From Pedobacter agri PB92 (GTDB lineage: Bacteria > Bacteroidota > Bacteroidia > Sphingobacteriales > Sphingobacteriaceae), in assembly GCF_000258495.1 (NCBI RefSeq), contig NZ_AJLG01000030.1, positions 1-34,967 on the forward strand: a DNA stretch of 34,967 nt. The letters are read 5' to 3'. The notes beneath the pieces are model-generated. The model saw only the letters and a program-made list of their open reading frames with translations, ran no database searches and had not been told where the DNA came from. The position numbers and the translations under genes were made by a program. Position 1 is the stretch's first letter. Each line of letters begins with the position of its first letter. Below are positions 16,610-25,557 of this stretch, in pieces.

Positions 16610-17792
16610 AACAATTGAGCTGTTGTTTATCATCTTGGCGATTTACCTTCTGTTCAATTGCCTGTATTTATTGTTTTTCGCCATTGCTGGTCTTTTTCCA
16701 CTAAGGAGAAGCGAAAAGAATGCCCAAGATTTCAAAAAAATAGCTGTTCTCTTTCCGGCCTACCGGGCTGATGAAGTCATTCTGGAATCCGCCCAGGCCG
16801 CGCTGGCCCACCCATATCGTGGGGATAAATGCATTTTCGTTATCTCCGATGGTCTTCAACAGCAAACCCGAGCTCTTTTATCGGCAATGGGGGCGGAGGT
16901 GATAGAGGTTTTTTTTGAAAGAAGTACCAAAGGCAAAGCCCTTCTCTATGCAACAGAAGTGCTCAAAAACCGGGGATTTGATATTGCCCTGGTGCTTGAC
17001 GTCGATAATGTGATGGGAGAGAATGTTTTAGAGGCCATAAACAGCACCTTTGAGATGGGACATAGGGTAATCCAGTTGCATCGCACAGCAAAAAATATGG
17101 ATACACCCTTTGCCTTCCTGGATGCCTGTAATGAAGAGGTCAACAACCAAATATACCGCAAAGGTCACGCTGTGCTGGGACTATCTCCGGCGCTGATCGG
17201 TTCAGGAATGGCTTTTGATTTTCCTTACCTTTACGCTATTCTACAAAATGTAGGGAATACGATCGGAGAAGACAAGAAAATGGACTTTATAATAGCTAAA
17301 GATCGGGTAGGGGTATATTACCTGAACGATGTTTGGGTATATGATGAAAAGGTGAGTAGCGCGAAAGTATTTACCACGCAGAGAACCCGATGGATTGCCT
17401 CGCAGCTTGAGTTTTTAAGAACGTATACTCTGGAAGGCATAAGCCAGCTTTTTAAGGGAAATCTGGAGTTTTTTAACAAAACGCTGCAGACGTTGCTCAT
17501 GCCCAGGATGCTTCTCTTAGCACTCCTCATGCTTCTTTCACTACAGGCAATTTTCAACCCGCTGGGGCCAGGCTGGCAATTATGGGCCGGTATGCTTGCC
17601 ACTGTATGCCTTATATTGCTTCTCTCTATACCAATGAGATTTTACCGGGATAAAAGACTATACCTGGCGGTGTGGCAGATTCCGAGGGCTATGGTAGGAA
17701 TGGTCATCGCTCTGCTTTCAATCGGCAAAGCCAAAAAGTCTAATCTGGCCACACCGCACCAGCATGCATCCCAAAAAACTAGAACTAATTGA
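16593..17792 (+). CDS. Membrane-bound GT2 glycosyltransferase
   Basis: This 399-aa protein has an N-terminal membrane segment (about 8-36), a cytoplasmic GT-A domain and two or three C-terminal helices (about 300-380). Catalytic features are visible: DVDN at 136-139 (the DxD metal site), GED at 225-227 and QRTRW at 263-267. These match processive or lipid-linked GT2 enzymes of the chitin-synthase/hyaluronan-synthase/BcsA-like group. The substrate is unknown. It would add a sugar to the lipid-linked intermediate, or polymerise. It starts inside the end of the polymerase gene, and a 29-aa peptide gene begins three bases after its stop. Confidence 0.88.
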   Translation: MELIYKTIELLFIILAIYLLFNCLYLLFFAIAGLFPLRRSEKNAQDFKKIAVLFPAYRADEVILESAQAALAHPYRGDKCIFVISDGLQQQTRALLSAMGAEVIEVFFERSTKGKALLYATEVLKNRGFDIALVLDVDNVMGENVLEAINSTFEMGHRVIQLHRTAKNMDTPFAFLDACNEEVNNQIYRKGHAVLGLSPALIGSGMAFDFPYLYAILQNVGNTIGEDKKMDFIIAKDRVGVYYLNDVWVYDEKVSSAKVFTTQRTRWIASQLEFLRTYTLEGISQLFKGNLEFFNKTLQTLLMPRMLLLALLMLLSLQAIFNPLGPGWQLWAGMLATVCLILLLSIPMRFYRDKRLYLAVWQIPRAMVGMVIALLSIGKAKKSNLATPHQHASQKTRTN

Positions 17793-17795
17793 ATT

Positions 17796-17885
17796 ATGCC
17801 GATAGCTATATTAATCATCAGTGGAACCCTTGCCGGTCTTTACGGATTTATCAGGGGAATAAAAACATCGAAAAGAAAATCTTAA
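17796..17885 (+). CDS. 29-aa single-helix membrane peptide within the EPS operon
   Basis: The frame is MPIAILIISGTLAGLYGFIR followed by a basic end (GIKTSKRKS). It has one hydrophobic helix of about 19 residues and a strongly positive C-terminus, consistent with an N-out/C-in membrane peptide. It starts three bases after the GT2 stop and ends four bases before the GT4 start, so the packing is what one expects of a translated, coupled gene. I do not recognise it. A possible role is a small partner of the membrane GT2 or the polymerase, by analogy with other membrane miniproteins; that is inference. Confidence 0.5.
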   Translation: MPIAILIISGTLAGLYGFIRGIKTSKRKS

Positions 17886-17889
17886 CCCA

Positions 17890-19128
17890 ATGGAACTACT
17901 CATCAACAGGGATATCATCATTGTAGGACAGCAGCCCTGGGACACCCCGATTGGCAGTAACTGTAAAGATCTGGCCCTTGAGTTCAGCAGGAATAACCGT
18001 GTGCTTTATGTCAATGCACCACTCGATAGAAAGACCTCGGTACTTAAGCGCAAGGAGTTATCGGTAAAGAAAAGACTGCGCATAATCCAGGGAAGGGAAG
18101 AATCACTTGGCACAGTGTCCGAAAACTTGTGGGTCTACTATCCTGAGATAATCACGGAATCCATCAACTGGATACCAATCCCGTCGCTGTTTCGCGCCAT
18201 GAACAGATTAAACAGCGTTAGGTTTGCCAGGTCCATCCAAAAGGCAGCAGACAAACTTGGATTTGAAAATACAATCCTTTTCAACGATAACGATATTTTT
18301 AGGAGCTATCACCTTAAAGAACTTTTAAAACCATCTTTAAGTATATATTATTCCAGGGATAATGTAGTGGCAACACCATATTGGAAACGTCACGGCAGTT
18401 ATATGGAACCCGAACTCATTGCCACGAGCGATCTCTGTGTTGCCAATTCTGTATACCTGGCTAACTATTGCAGAAGATATAATCACCGTTCCTTTTACGT
18501 GGGGCAGGGATGTGACTTCAGTCTTTTCAAAAATGCGGATTCGTTGGAAATACCCAACGATCTCGCTAATGTAAAAAGACCGGTCCTTGGATATGTCGGC
18601 GCGCTACTATCTATGCGTCTGGATGAACAAATATTGTTGTTTCTGGCCAGGGAACGGCCAGGGTGGAGCATTGTGCTGGTGGGTCCGCAGGATGACGATT
18701 TCCAAAAAAGTCCACTTCATCAGCTCTCCAACGTATTTTTTCTGGGATCCAAAAAACCTGAAACGCTGGCAGGATATATCAGTGGTTTCGATCTCTGCCT
18801 GAATCCCCAAGCGGTAAACCCCCTTACCATCGGCAACTATCCGCGTAAGATCGATGAGTACCTGGCTATGGGAAAACCCGTGCTTGCAACCGCGACCGAG
18901 GCAATGGAGATTTTTTCTGATCATGTTTATCTTGCTGGCAAGAAGGAGGACTATCCCAGTCTTGCCGATAAAGCGCTCGCAGAAGACAGTAAGGTTCTGG
19001 CTAGTAAACGCATGGCTTTTGCCGCTTCCCACACCTGGGAGGACAGTGCATACGCGATCTATGCTGCAATTGCCACCATTGAAGGCAGTATGGGCGGATG
19101 GAGAACTGAAGAATGCGCCACAAAATGA
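17890..19128 (+). CDS. GT4-type glycosyltransferase (GT-B fold)
   Basis: This 412-aa soluble protein has a GT-B architecture. The N-terminal Rossmann half opens with RDIIIVGQQPWDTPIGSN. The C-terminal half has a glycine-rich strand (LGYVGALLS, about 232-240), then a nucleotide-sugar site (NPLTIGNYPRKIDEYLAMGK followed by PVLATATEAMEIF, about 310-340). The latter fits the E-x7-E region of GT4 retaining enzymes. It resembles TuaH-like and related EPS transferases that start with a conserved surface for lipid-linked acceptors. The donor sugar cannot be told. It follows the 29-aa peptide by four bases and precedes a GT2 gene by 35 bases. Confidence 0.85.
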   Translation: MELLINRDIIIVGQQPWDTPIGSNCKDLALEFSRNNRVLYVNAPLDRKTSVLKRKELSVKKRLRIIQGREESLGTVSENLWVYYPEIITESINWIPIPSLFRAMNRLNSVRFARSIQKAADKLGFENTILFNDNDIFRSYHLKELLKPSLSIYYSRDNVVATPYWKRHGSYMEPELIATSDLCVANSVYLANYCRRYNHRSFYVGQGCDFSLFKNADSLEIPNDLANVKRPVLGYVGALLSMRLDEQILLFLARERPGWSIVLVGPQDDDFQKSPLHQLSNVFFLGSKKPETLAGYISGFDLCLNPQAVNPLTIGNYPRKIDEYLAMGKPVLATATEAMEIFSDHVYLAGKKEDYPSLADKALAEDSKVLASKRMAFAASHTWEDSAYAIYAAIATIEGSMGGWRTEECATK

Positions 19129-19163
19129 GTCTTATAGTTTAAAAATTTGCTAATACCAGACAT

Positions 19164-20099
19164 ATGCCCCGCGTTTCTATTATTACAGTAAACTATCACC
19201 AGACTGCAGTTACCATCAAACTGTTGCAATCATTGGCACGGGCCTATAGCCCAGCGGATGTAGAAATCATTTTGGTAGACAACGGTGCTAGCGTTGACCA
19301 GTCGACTATTTTTGCTGGCTACTTTGAAAATATCCGCTACATTCGCTCGCAGGAGAACCTGGGATTTGCAGGGGGAAACAATCTGGGTATTGCGGTAGCG
19401 GGCGGAGATTATATTATGCTGCTCAACAACGACACCGAAGTTACCAAAGGTGCTCTCGAAGAAATGCAGACGGCGTTGGAGAACAACAGTAGTATTGGAC
19501 TGATATCGCCCTTACTGCTTTATTTTGAGCAGCCTGACCTTATTCAGTACGCTGGTTTTTCTCCAATGAACTTCCTTACCGGCAGAAATCGAAGTATCGG
19601 CAAATTTGAGCTCGACCGGGGGCAGTTTGACCGGAGTAATCCGACGGGGTTCTGCCATGGTGCGGCGGTAATGTGCAGGAAAGCGGATCTCCAGCGTGCA
19701 GGAATGATGGATGAGAGTTATTTCCTTTATTATGAGGAACTCGATTGGTGCGAGAAATTCCGGCGCATCGGCAAAGAAATCTGGTTTACGGGCCAGGCGA
19801 GGATTTACCACAAGGAATCGGTCAGCGTAGGAAGAGAAAGTCCCCTAAAGGTTTACTTCAGCACAAGAAACAGGATGCTTTTTATCCGGAAAAATGCGAA
19901 GTGGACTGTCAGCTTACTCTTTGGTATTTATTATACCGCGATCGCCTGTCCAAAAATGATGCTGCGTTACGTCTTCAATGGCAGGAAAGATCTTGCAAAA
20001 TGGGTATTCAGAGGGCTCTGGTGGAACTTTACCCATAGCAGCAACAGCAGGGATTTAGGGATTTTGCCACTTCCAAAAAGCTTATTGCAATCGCTTTAA
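19164..20099 (+). CDS. GT2 glycosyltransferase (rhamnosyltransferase-like)
   Basis: This 311-aa GT-A enzyme has the opening SIITVNYHQTAVTIKLL, the motif ENLGFAGGNNLGI and a DxD-equivalent LLNNDTEV (88-95). It then shows FCHGAAVMCRKADL and the acidic YFLYYEELDWCEKFRRIGK, which together mark the WbbL/rhamnosyltransferase-like branch of GT2. Such enzymes add deoxysugars to lipid-linked oligosaccharides on the cytoplasmic face. A weak hydrophobic stretch occurs near the C-terminus (VSLLFGIYYTAIACP). Its last 18 bases overlap the 3' end of the opposite-strand gene 20082-20831, so the two genes converge with no terminator between. Confidence 0.88.
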   Translation: MPRVSIITVNYHQTAVTIKLLQSLARAYSPADVEIILVDNGASVDQSTIFAGYFENIRYIRSQENLGFAGGNNLGIAVAGGDYIMLLNNDTEVTKGALEEMQTALENNSSIGLISPLLLYFEQPDLIQYAGFSPMNFLTGRNRSIGKFELDRGQFDRSNPTGFCHGAAVMCRKADLQRAGMMDESYFLYYEELDWCEKFRRIGKEIWFTGQARIYHKESVSVGRESPLKVYFSTRNRMLFIRKNAKWTVSLLFGIYYTAIACPKMMLRYVFNGRKDLAKWVFRGLWWNFTHSSNSRDLGILPLPKSLLQSL

Positions 20100-20831
20100 A
20101 CTAGCCGAGACCGCATACCTGGCCAGTAGCACTGCCGAGCGGAAAAAATTTAAACCCTCGCTTACCCTGAAGATTCTCCAAGTGTAGCCTATCGCCTTGA
20201 TTTTGTTGGACGACACGGAGTTTTTCCTGACCCTATAAAGTGCCAGAGGCAAATTGATGCCATGGCCTGCGCCACAGTTTTTTAGAAGTTTGAGCAGGAA
20301 AATCCAGTCCTCGTGCCCTGCCCTGCTAAACCTAAGTTTTCCAATAGCCGTTCTCAAAATCATTGAAGTCGAAAAAATGACCACATTGTGGGCTAAAAGC
20401 TTGTTATAATCGACCCGCTGCGGTACCGGAACTATTCTGGAAATAATATTCCCGTTTTCGTCAATGCGCTGATAGGCGCAGAAGGATAGTGCTGATTGTG
20501 AATTTTCCATAAACTGGACCTGGCTCTTGAGCTTATCTTCCAGCCAGATGTCATCGCTGTCCAAAAACGCAACATATTTGCCCCATGAGTTTTCAAGTCC
20601 GGTATTTCTGGCATTGGACACCCCCTGGTTTTCCGAAAGAGCAATCAGGCTGATACGTGTATCCATTGAGGCATATGCACTTACCACTGCGCAGGTCTCG
20701 TCGCTAGAACAGTCGTCGATAACAGTGAGTTCCCAGTTCTCATATCCTTGAGAGAGGACTGAGTCGAGGGTTGCCGATATGAATCCAGCTGAATTATAGC
20801 TGGGGATAATGATAGATACAAGTGGCTGCAA
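20082..20831 (-). CDS. GT2 glycosyltransferase on the opposite strand, TTG start
   Basis: This 249-aa protein has a GT-A domain: VSIIIPSYNSAGFI, the ELTVIDDCSSDET strand, ENQGVSNARNTGL, and the metal site FLDSDDIW (D91-D93-D94). A late acidic GHEDWIFLLKLL is the likely catalytic base region. It is the family commonly found in capsule and LPS clusters. The start must be TTG at 20831 (or another non-ATG codon), since an in-frame stop lies just upstream and no ATG precedes the conserved beginning. It runs against the operon and overlaps the plus-strand GT2 by 18 bases at the 3' ends. Its own promoter would lie in the 113-base gap before wzx. Confidence 0.87.
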   Translation of the reverse strand: MQPLVSIIIPSYNSAGFISATLDSVLSQGYENWELTVIDDCSSDETCAVVSAYASMDTRISLIALSENQGVSNARNTGLENSWGKYVAFLDSDDIWLEDKLKSQVQFMENSQSALSFCAYQRIDENGNIISRIVPVPQRVDYNKLLAHNVVIFSTSMILRTAIGKLRFSRAGHEDWIFLLKLLKNCGAGHGINLPLALYRVRKNSVSSNKIKAIGYTWRIFRVSEGLNFFRSAVLLARYAVSASLKRLQ

Positions 20832-20944
20832 AGTTTCTTCCAGTAAAATTTTTTATATGGGCAAAAATAGCGAAATTTTATGATTTTTTTTTCCCGCTGG
20901 GAGTGATATTCAAATAAAACCGTTACTTTAGGCGAGCCTTTGAT

Positions 20945-22471
20945 ATGGATAGAAGAAGATTTGCGGTAAACCTCGTTTCAAATTTTTTCAGTGCCCTTTC
21001 AGGCGTTGGAATCTCGTTTTTCCTTACGCCCTATATCGTAGCACACCTGGGCAAGGAGGCTTATGGATTTTTCCCGCTTTCAAACAACTTTGTCATGTAT
21101 GCCGGTATTGTGACAACTGCCCTCAATTCGATGTCGAGCCGCTACATCACCATCAGTCTGGAAAAGAAGGATATCAGGGAGCTAAACGTCTATTTCAATT
21201 CCATTCTATTTGGCAATTTGCTTATCTCGGGAGCATTCCTGCTGCTCAGCGCAATGTTCTGTGTGTTTCTTAACATTATACTGTATATCCCAGCACCGCT
21301 GCTGAGCGATGTAAGATTGCTGTTTGTCTTCATTCTGTTTTCCCTCATCATTAATGTATCGGCCGCAGTATTCTCTGTCGCAGCTTTTGCCCTGAACCGC
21401 TTTGATAAGCTAGCATATATCAACATCATATCCAATGTAGTCAAGCTCTGCGTGGTGGCAGCGTTGTTCTATGTTTTCAGTCCAAAAATATATTTTCTGG
21501 GGCTGGTAACCTTGGTCACAGCAATATATATGCTTTTTGCCAATTACCGGCTTACTAAAAAGCTGCTCCCCGAGGTGGCGATTAATCGCGCTATGTTTTC
21601 CTGGAGCGCATTGCGACTTGTGAGCGGCTTTGGTATGTGGAATTCGGTAATCGCCCTTTCCAATGTAATCAATACCCAGCTGGATCTGTTGATCGCCAAC
21701 CATTTTTTCGGTTCCTCTGGCATGGGGTTTCTTTCGCTTACTAAATTTATACCCAATGCCATATACATTCTTTTAGGCATTGTAGTGCCTATATTTCTCC
21801 CTGAAATGCTCAAGGCCTATGCACAAGATGATATCCAGAAGTTAAAAAATACCCTTAACCTTTCCTTTAAGGCAATCTTTATGGTGGTGCTGTCGCCATT
21901 AGCTGTTTTCTTTGTTTACGGAGATGAATTTTTCCGGCTTTGGCTTCCTAACCAGGATGCTACCGCGTTGCACCTGCTGTCTATCATCACCCTTTTACCA
22001 TTCATTGTCCACGGGACGATAGAAACCGTGCACCATGTATTTGTAATCACCAATAAGTTAAAGGTAGCTTCGATGTGGGGCATATTCATTGCCCTGCTGA
22101 ATTTTGTGCTGGTCATTTTGCTCTGTCTTTATAGTAACTTTGGTATTTATGCCATTCCCGCTGCAGCAGCAATCAGCGGTGTTTTCAGCCACCTGACCTT
22201 CACGCCACTCTACGCAGCCTATTGCTTAAAAGAGAAGTGGACATATTTTTTGCTCAAAATCCTTCGGGGCCTTGCAGGATTTACGTTGCTTATCGCAATC
22301 ACCTACGGCTGGAGGCAGATCGGGATGATCAGGGTTGTTTCGTGGCCAACTTTCATCATCAACTGCCTGCTTATCGGTTTGGTACTGCTAGTGGTAGTCC
22401 TGGCGATGCTATATGACAAGAAAACACTTTATAGTGGCTATCATAAAATTTTAAACAAGATCAGATCATGA
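20945..22471 (+). CDS. wzx: Wzx-type polysaccharide flippase
   Basis: This 508-aa integral membrane protein has about 12-14 helices over its length, with a charged N-terminus (MDRRRFAVNLVSNFFSALSG) typical of the MOP/PST family. Features such as FLTPYIVAHLGKEAYGFF and NSMSSRYITISL are characteristic of bacterial Wzx proteins. It would move undecaprenyl-linked repeat units to the periplasmic face for polymerisation. The promoter region is shared with the divergent GT2 gene. Its stop overlaps the start of the next gene in an ATGA, pointing to translational coupling. Flippase family is clear; substrate is unknown. Confidence 0.87.
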   Translation: MDRRRFAVNLVSNFFSALSGVGISFFLTPYIVAHLGKEAYGFFPLSNNFVMYAGIVTTALNSMSSRYITISLEKKDIRELNVYFNSILFGNLLISGAFLLLSAMFCVFLNIILYIPAPLLSDVRLLFVFILFSLIINVSAAVFSVAAFALNRFDKLAYINIISNVVKLCVVAALFYVFSPKIYFLGLVTLVTAIYMLFANYRLTKKLLPEVAINRAMFSWSALRLVSGFGMWNSVIALSNVINTQLDLLIANHFFGSSGMGFLSLTKFIPNAIYILLGIVVPIFLPEMLKAYAQDDIQKLKNTLNLSFKAIFMVVLSPLAVFFVYGDEFFRLWLPNQDATALHLLSIITLLPFIVHGTIETVHHVFVITNKLKVASMWGIFIALLNFVLVILLCLYSNFGIYAIPAAAAISGVFSHLTFTPLYAAYCLKEKWTYFLLKILRGLAGFTLLIAITYGWRQIGMIRVVSWPTFIINCLLIGLVLLVVVLAMLYDKKTLYSGYHKILNKIRS

Positions 22472-23199
22472 TTCCCAGAACCATTCATTATTGCTGGTTT
22501 GGCCATGCAGAAAAGCCCGAACTGGTAAAAAACTGCATAGATTCATGGAGAAAACATCTCCCGGAATATGACATTGTGGAATGGAACGAGACGAACTTCG
22601 ATGTTGAGCGTTATCGGTACTCTTCACAGGCCTACAGCGCAGGCAAGTTTGCTTTTGTATCCGATGTTTGCCGCCTGTATGCCTTGAGTGTAGCCGGAGG
22701 AATATATCTCGATACAGATGTTGAATTTCTAAAGCCGATCAATCAGGAGATGCTTCTGAATGATGCCTTCACCGGATTTGAGGATAACCTGCTGCTTTCC
22801 TCGGCAATAATGGGAAGCGTTAAAAATGGATCTTGGGTCAGTGATCTTTTGGCTCCCTACCGTCAAAGGAGCTTTTATCTTGAGGACGGGATAGCAGATA
22901 CTACACCCAATACCGAGGTAATAACTGCATTTATGAAGGTAGAGAAGGGGCTTATCTTGAACAATTCCATTCAGCACATCGAAAATTACCTAATGGTTTA
23001 CCCCAGTGAGTTCTTTAGCCCCAAAAGCTGGAAGTCATTAAAAATAGCTATTACCGACAATACCTACGCTATCCATCACTTTGCAGCTTCCTGGTTATCT
23101 GAACCCAAAACGCTCTTGGGGCGAATTTCTAACCGGCTTCTCGGCAAGCTTGCTTCTGATTATCTGTCCCGCATGTACCGGGGGATTTTGGGGCGATAA
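22468..23199 (+). CDS. GT32-type glycosyltransferase with DxD motif
   Basis: This 243-aa protein opens with IPRTIHYCWFGHAEKPELV. The signature AFVSDVCRLYALSVAGGIYL runs into DTDVEF (DxD at D82-T83-D84). This is the GT32/capsular polysaccharide synthesis family (Och1-, toxin- and CapU-like DxD sugar-binding proteins). It would transfer a hexose or amino sugar to the growing unit. It overlaps the flippase gene by four bases, and its stop codon TAA lies inside the stem of the following terminator. It is thus the last gene of the wzx-GT32 unit. Confidence 0.86.
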   Translation: MIPRTIHYCWFGHAEKPELVKNCIDSWRKHLPEYDIVEWNETNFDVERYRYSSQAYSAGKFAFVSDVCRLYALSVAGGIYLDTDVEFLKPINQEMLLNDAFTGFEDNLLLSSAIMGSVKNGSWVSDLLAPYRQRSFYLEDGIADTTPNTEVITAFMKVEKGLILNNSIQHIENYLMVYPSEFFSPKSWKSLKIAITDNTYAIHHFAASWLSEPKTLLGRISNRLLGKLASDYLSRMYRGILGR

Positions 23200-23214
23200 G
23201 CTATCGCTTTTTTT
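23193..23214 (+). terminator. Strong terminator closing the EPS cluster
   Basis: A perfect stem GCGATA (23193-23198) and TATCGC (23202-23207) with a 3-base loop is followed by seven T. It includes the stop codon of the GT32 gene. On the other strand no T-tract follows the hairpin, so it works in the plus direction only. Confidence 0.85.
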
Positions 23215-23253
23215 GTTTTTCGTTTCAGGAAAGCGTTTGATTTCACGGCTGTT

Positions 23254-25557
23254 TTAATGCGGATTTCGAACGGTTATCTCTTCGCTAAGGGCGGTTAGCA
23301 CTTCTCGAAGGACCTCGTTTACTGCCTTAACTTTTTGGCCAAGTTCGCCAGCAGCAGGAGATTCCTCATGTGCAGCCTCGATTTCCCTGATGGTGCGCTG
23401 AAGGGGAGCTATCACAAGATGGTCAATGGTGCTCTTAAGCTTGTGTGCAACTTTGGACAGTTGCTCTAGGTCTCCGGAAGAAAAGGTGCTGTTTAGCTGC
23501 TCAAGGGCATCTGGAATCTGTTCGCAGAACATCTGTATCATCTTGGTAACAAAATCTTCTCGACCTTTGCTGATCACCCGGAGCCCTTCCAGACTGTATA
23601 AAGGAAGATCTGTTTCGGCAGCCGGTGTCGGAGATGGCTGAACAGGATTCAGGTCAGTAGTACTGCTTTTGATCCACCTGTCGATAGTGCTGATGAGCAA
23701 CTCTTCATTGATAGGTTTAGTGATGTAATCATCCATGCCCGCTGCTAGGCACTTTTCTCGTTCCCCTTCTATTGCCGAAGCAGTAAGGGCGATAACTGCT
23801 CCTGTGTAACCCCGACTGCGAAGGGCTCTGGTGGTATCATAACCATCCAGCTCGGGCATCTGGATGTCCATCAACACAATATCAAACACTTCATCATTGA
23901 GCATGTCAAGTGCTATCATTCCAGTGTCGGCCACCATGACCTGCGGACCATATCTCAGCAGGATGGTACTGGCTACAAGCCTGTTCATTTCGTTATCATC
24001 TACGATAAGTACTCTGCGGCCAGAAAATAGCTCTTCATCCTGGATCAGGGGCGTTTCACTCGGAATATCATGCAGCTGCCCTTTCTCAAGGGTAATTATG
24101 AAGGATATTTCCGAACCCTTGCCCTTTGCGCTTTTCACCTTGAAGTGACCGCCCATCTGAGAGACAAGTTTCTGGGAAATGCTCATCCCGAGTCCGGTAC
24201 CTCCATATCTGCGGGTCACAGACTCATATTCCTGGCTGAAGTTATCGAAAAGGTGATTAAGAAATTCATCCTCCATACCAATCCCCGTGTCTTTCACCAG
24301 CACTTCGATCTTCTGATGGTCATGACTGTCTTCCAGGATGATTGCTGTTAGCTCCACAGCTCCTTTCTCGGTAAACTTTATGGCATTAGTCATCAGGTTG
24401 AGTACCACCTGGGTAATACGGTAAGGGTCACCGATAAGAACAGGGGCTAACATTTTGTCTGTGGGTGGGATATAGCTGATTTCCAGTCCGCGTCTGACTG
24501 CCTTGTGAGTCACTACCTGCATCACTTCTCCCAAAACTGTAGAAAGGCTGAATCCAATATTTTCCAGGTTAAGCTTTCCGGCGTCAATTTTGGAAAGATC
24601 CAGGATATCATCGATAATGACCAAAAGGGTTTTAGATGCAGTCTGTACGGTTTGAAGATAATATTCCTGCTCAGAATTGAGCTGGGTTTTGGACAGCATG
24701 GCCGACATACTAATAATGGCATTCATCGGCGTTCTGATCTCATGGCTCATATTCGCCAAAAACATAGCCTTGACCCCTGCGTTTCTTTCTGCATCCTTTT
24801 TGGCATTGATGAGTTCCTGTTCAAAACCCTTATGTTCACTCACATCAAAGCATATCCCTGTCCAACCCGTATTTTCTCCCTGTTTACTGTAATTTATTGC
24901 CCTTCCAGCCAGCCATAGGCGTTGAGTCCCCTGGGCGTCGGTGAAGACCAGCTCCTGCAGTCCACCATCGGCCTTTTCGACCTCGGCCTCCTCGGCAGTG
25001 AAGAATGCATTTTCAAAAAAAAACTCTGCCGTTTTGCCCAGCATGGCTGTAGCCTCATAACCCGACATCATAGAAAATCGATCGTTTAGATAAACTATTC
25101 TGCCTTGGGAATCAATCTCGATTAGTCCAAAGCCCATTTTGTCTATTATCCTATCAAAGTTGGCCATATTTGGGACGTAATTGCCCTGAGCCTGATAGCC
25201 TGTAGGTATACAATTTTCTTCGTTCGAAAACGGAAACGCCTCAGGATTGCGGTTTTTATTATAGTCTAGGCCCGCAAATAGATACTGGTCATCCGCAAGA
25301 AGTTCCCATCTCCCGCGGATTTTCCCTGTAGCAGACCTTAATGAAATTGTCATTTCTTCGCCTAAGGGAGGCCATGCTCCGTCATAGGATTTGCCAAGAT
25401 TAAAGTAAGTAGATAAAATCCCGTTCCTGCAGCCTGGGCATGCTTTTTCCAGTTCTCTGCCCATATCAAGAATTTTCATGTTCCGCTTTACTAGCACAAA
25501 GTACGGGAATAGCCGGTTTAATTGTTCATGGCTGAAGGATAGGGAATTCGTATTCAT
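23254..25557 (-). CDS. Hybrid histidine kinase: HNOBA-like/PAS/HisKA/HATPase/REC/HPT
   Basis: This 767-aa protein has no transmembrane helix, so the sensor is cytoplasmic. Residues about 10-100 (NRLFPYFVLVKRNMKILDMG, then GRELEKACPG, RGRWELLADDQYLFAG) resemble the HNOBA domain that accompanies heme-NO-binding sensors. A PAS domain covers about 130-245. HisKA has H-box SHEIRTP (His272). HATPase_c shows NLMTNAIKFTEKG, KDTGIGM and YGGTGLGMSIS. The receiver domain has D520-D521 and phosphoacceptor D564 (VLMDIQMPELDG), and the HPT domain has VAHKLKST (His705). It is a full phosphorelay kinase divergent from the response regulator at 25909. The EPS cluster and sugar transferase flank it, so control of EPS synthesis is inferred from position. 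Confidence 0.92.
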   Translation of the reverse strand: MNTNSLSFSHEQLNRLFPYFVLVKRNMKILDMGRELEKACPGCRNGILSTYFNLGKSYDGAWPPLGEEMTISLRSATGKIRGRWELLADDQYLFAGLDYNKNRNPEAFPFSNEENCIPTGYQAQGNYVPNMANFDRIIDKMGFGLIEIDSQGRIVYLNDRFSMMSGYEATAMLGKTAEFFFENAFFTAEEAEVEKADGGLQELVFTDAQGTQRLWLAGRAINYSKQGENTGWTGICFDVSEHKGFEQELINAKKDAERNAGVKAMFLANMSHEIRTPMNAIISMSAMLSKTQLNSEQEYYLQTVQTASKTLLVIIDDILDLSKIDAGKLNLENIGFSLSTVLGEVMQVVTHKAVRRGLEISYIPPTDKMLAPVLIGDPYRITQVVLNLMTNAIKFTEKGAVELTAIILEDSHDHQKIEVLVKDTGIGMEDEFLNHLFDNFSQEYESVTRRYGGTGLGMSISQKLVSQMGGHFKVKSAKGKGSEISFIITLEKGQLHDIPSETPLIQDEELFSGRRVLIVDDNEMNRLVASTILLRYGPQVMVADTGMIALDMLNDEVFDIVLMDIQMPELDGYDTTRALRSRGYTGAVIALTASAIEGEREKCLAAGMDDYITKPINEELLISTIDRWIKSSTTDLNPVQPSPTPAAETDLPLYSLEGLRVISKGREDFVTKMIQMFCEQIPDALEQLNSTFSSGDLEQLSKVAHKLKSTIDHLVIAPLQRTIREIEAAHEESPAAGELGQKVKAVNEVLREVLTALSEEITVRNPH

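Noticed and set aside
12305..23199. Many antisense and off-frame reading frames over the EPS genes
   Set aside because: All overlap genes with clear domain content and have no features of their own; they reflect the higher G+C content of this block.
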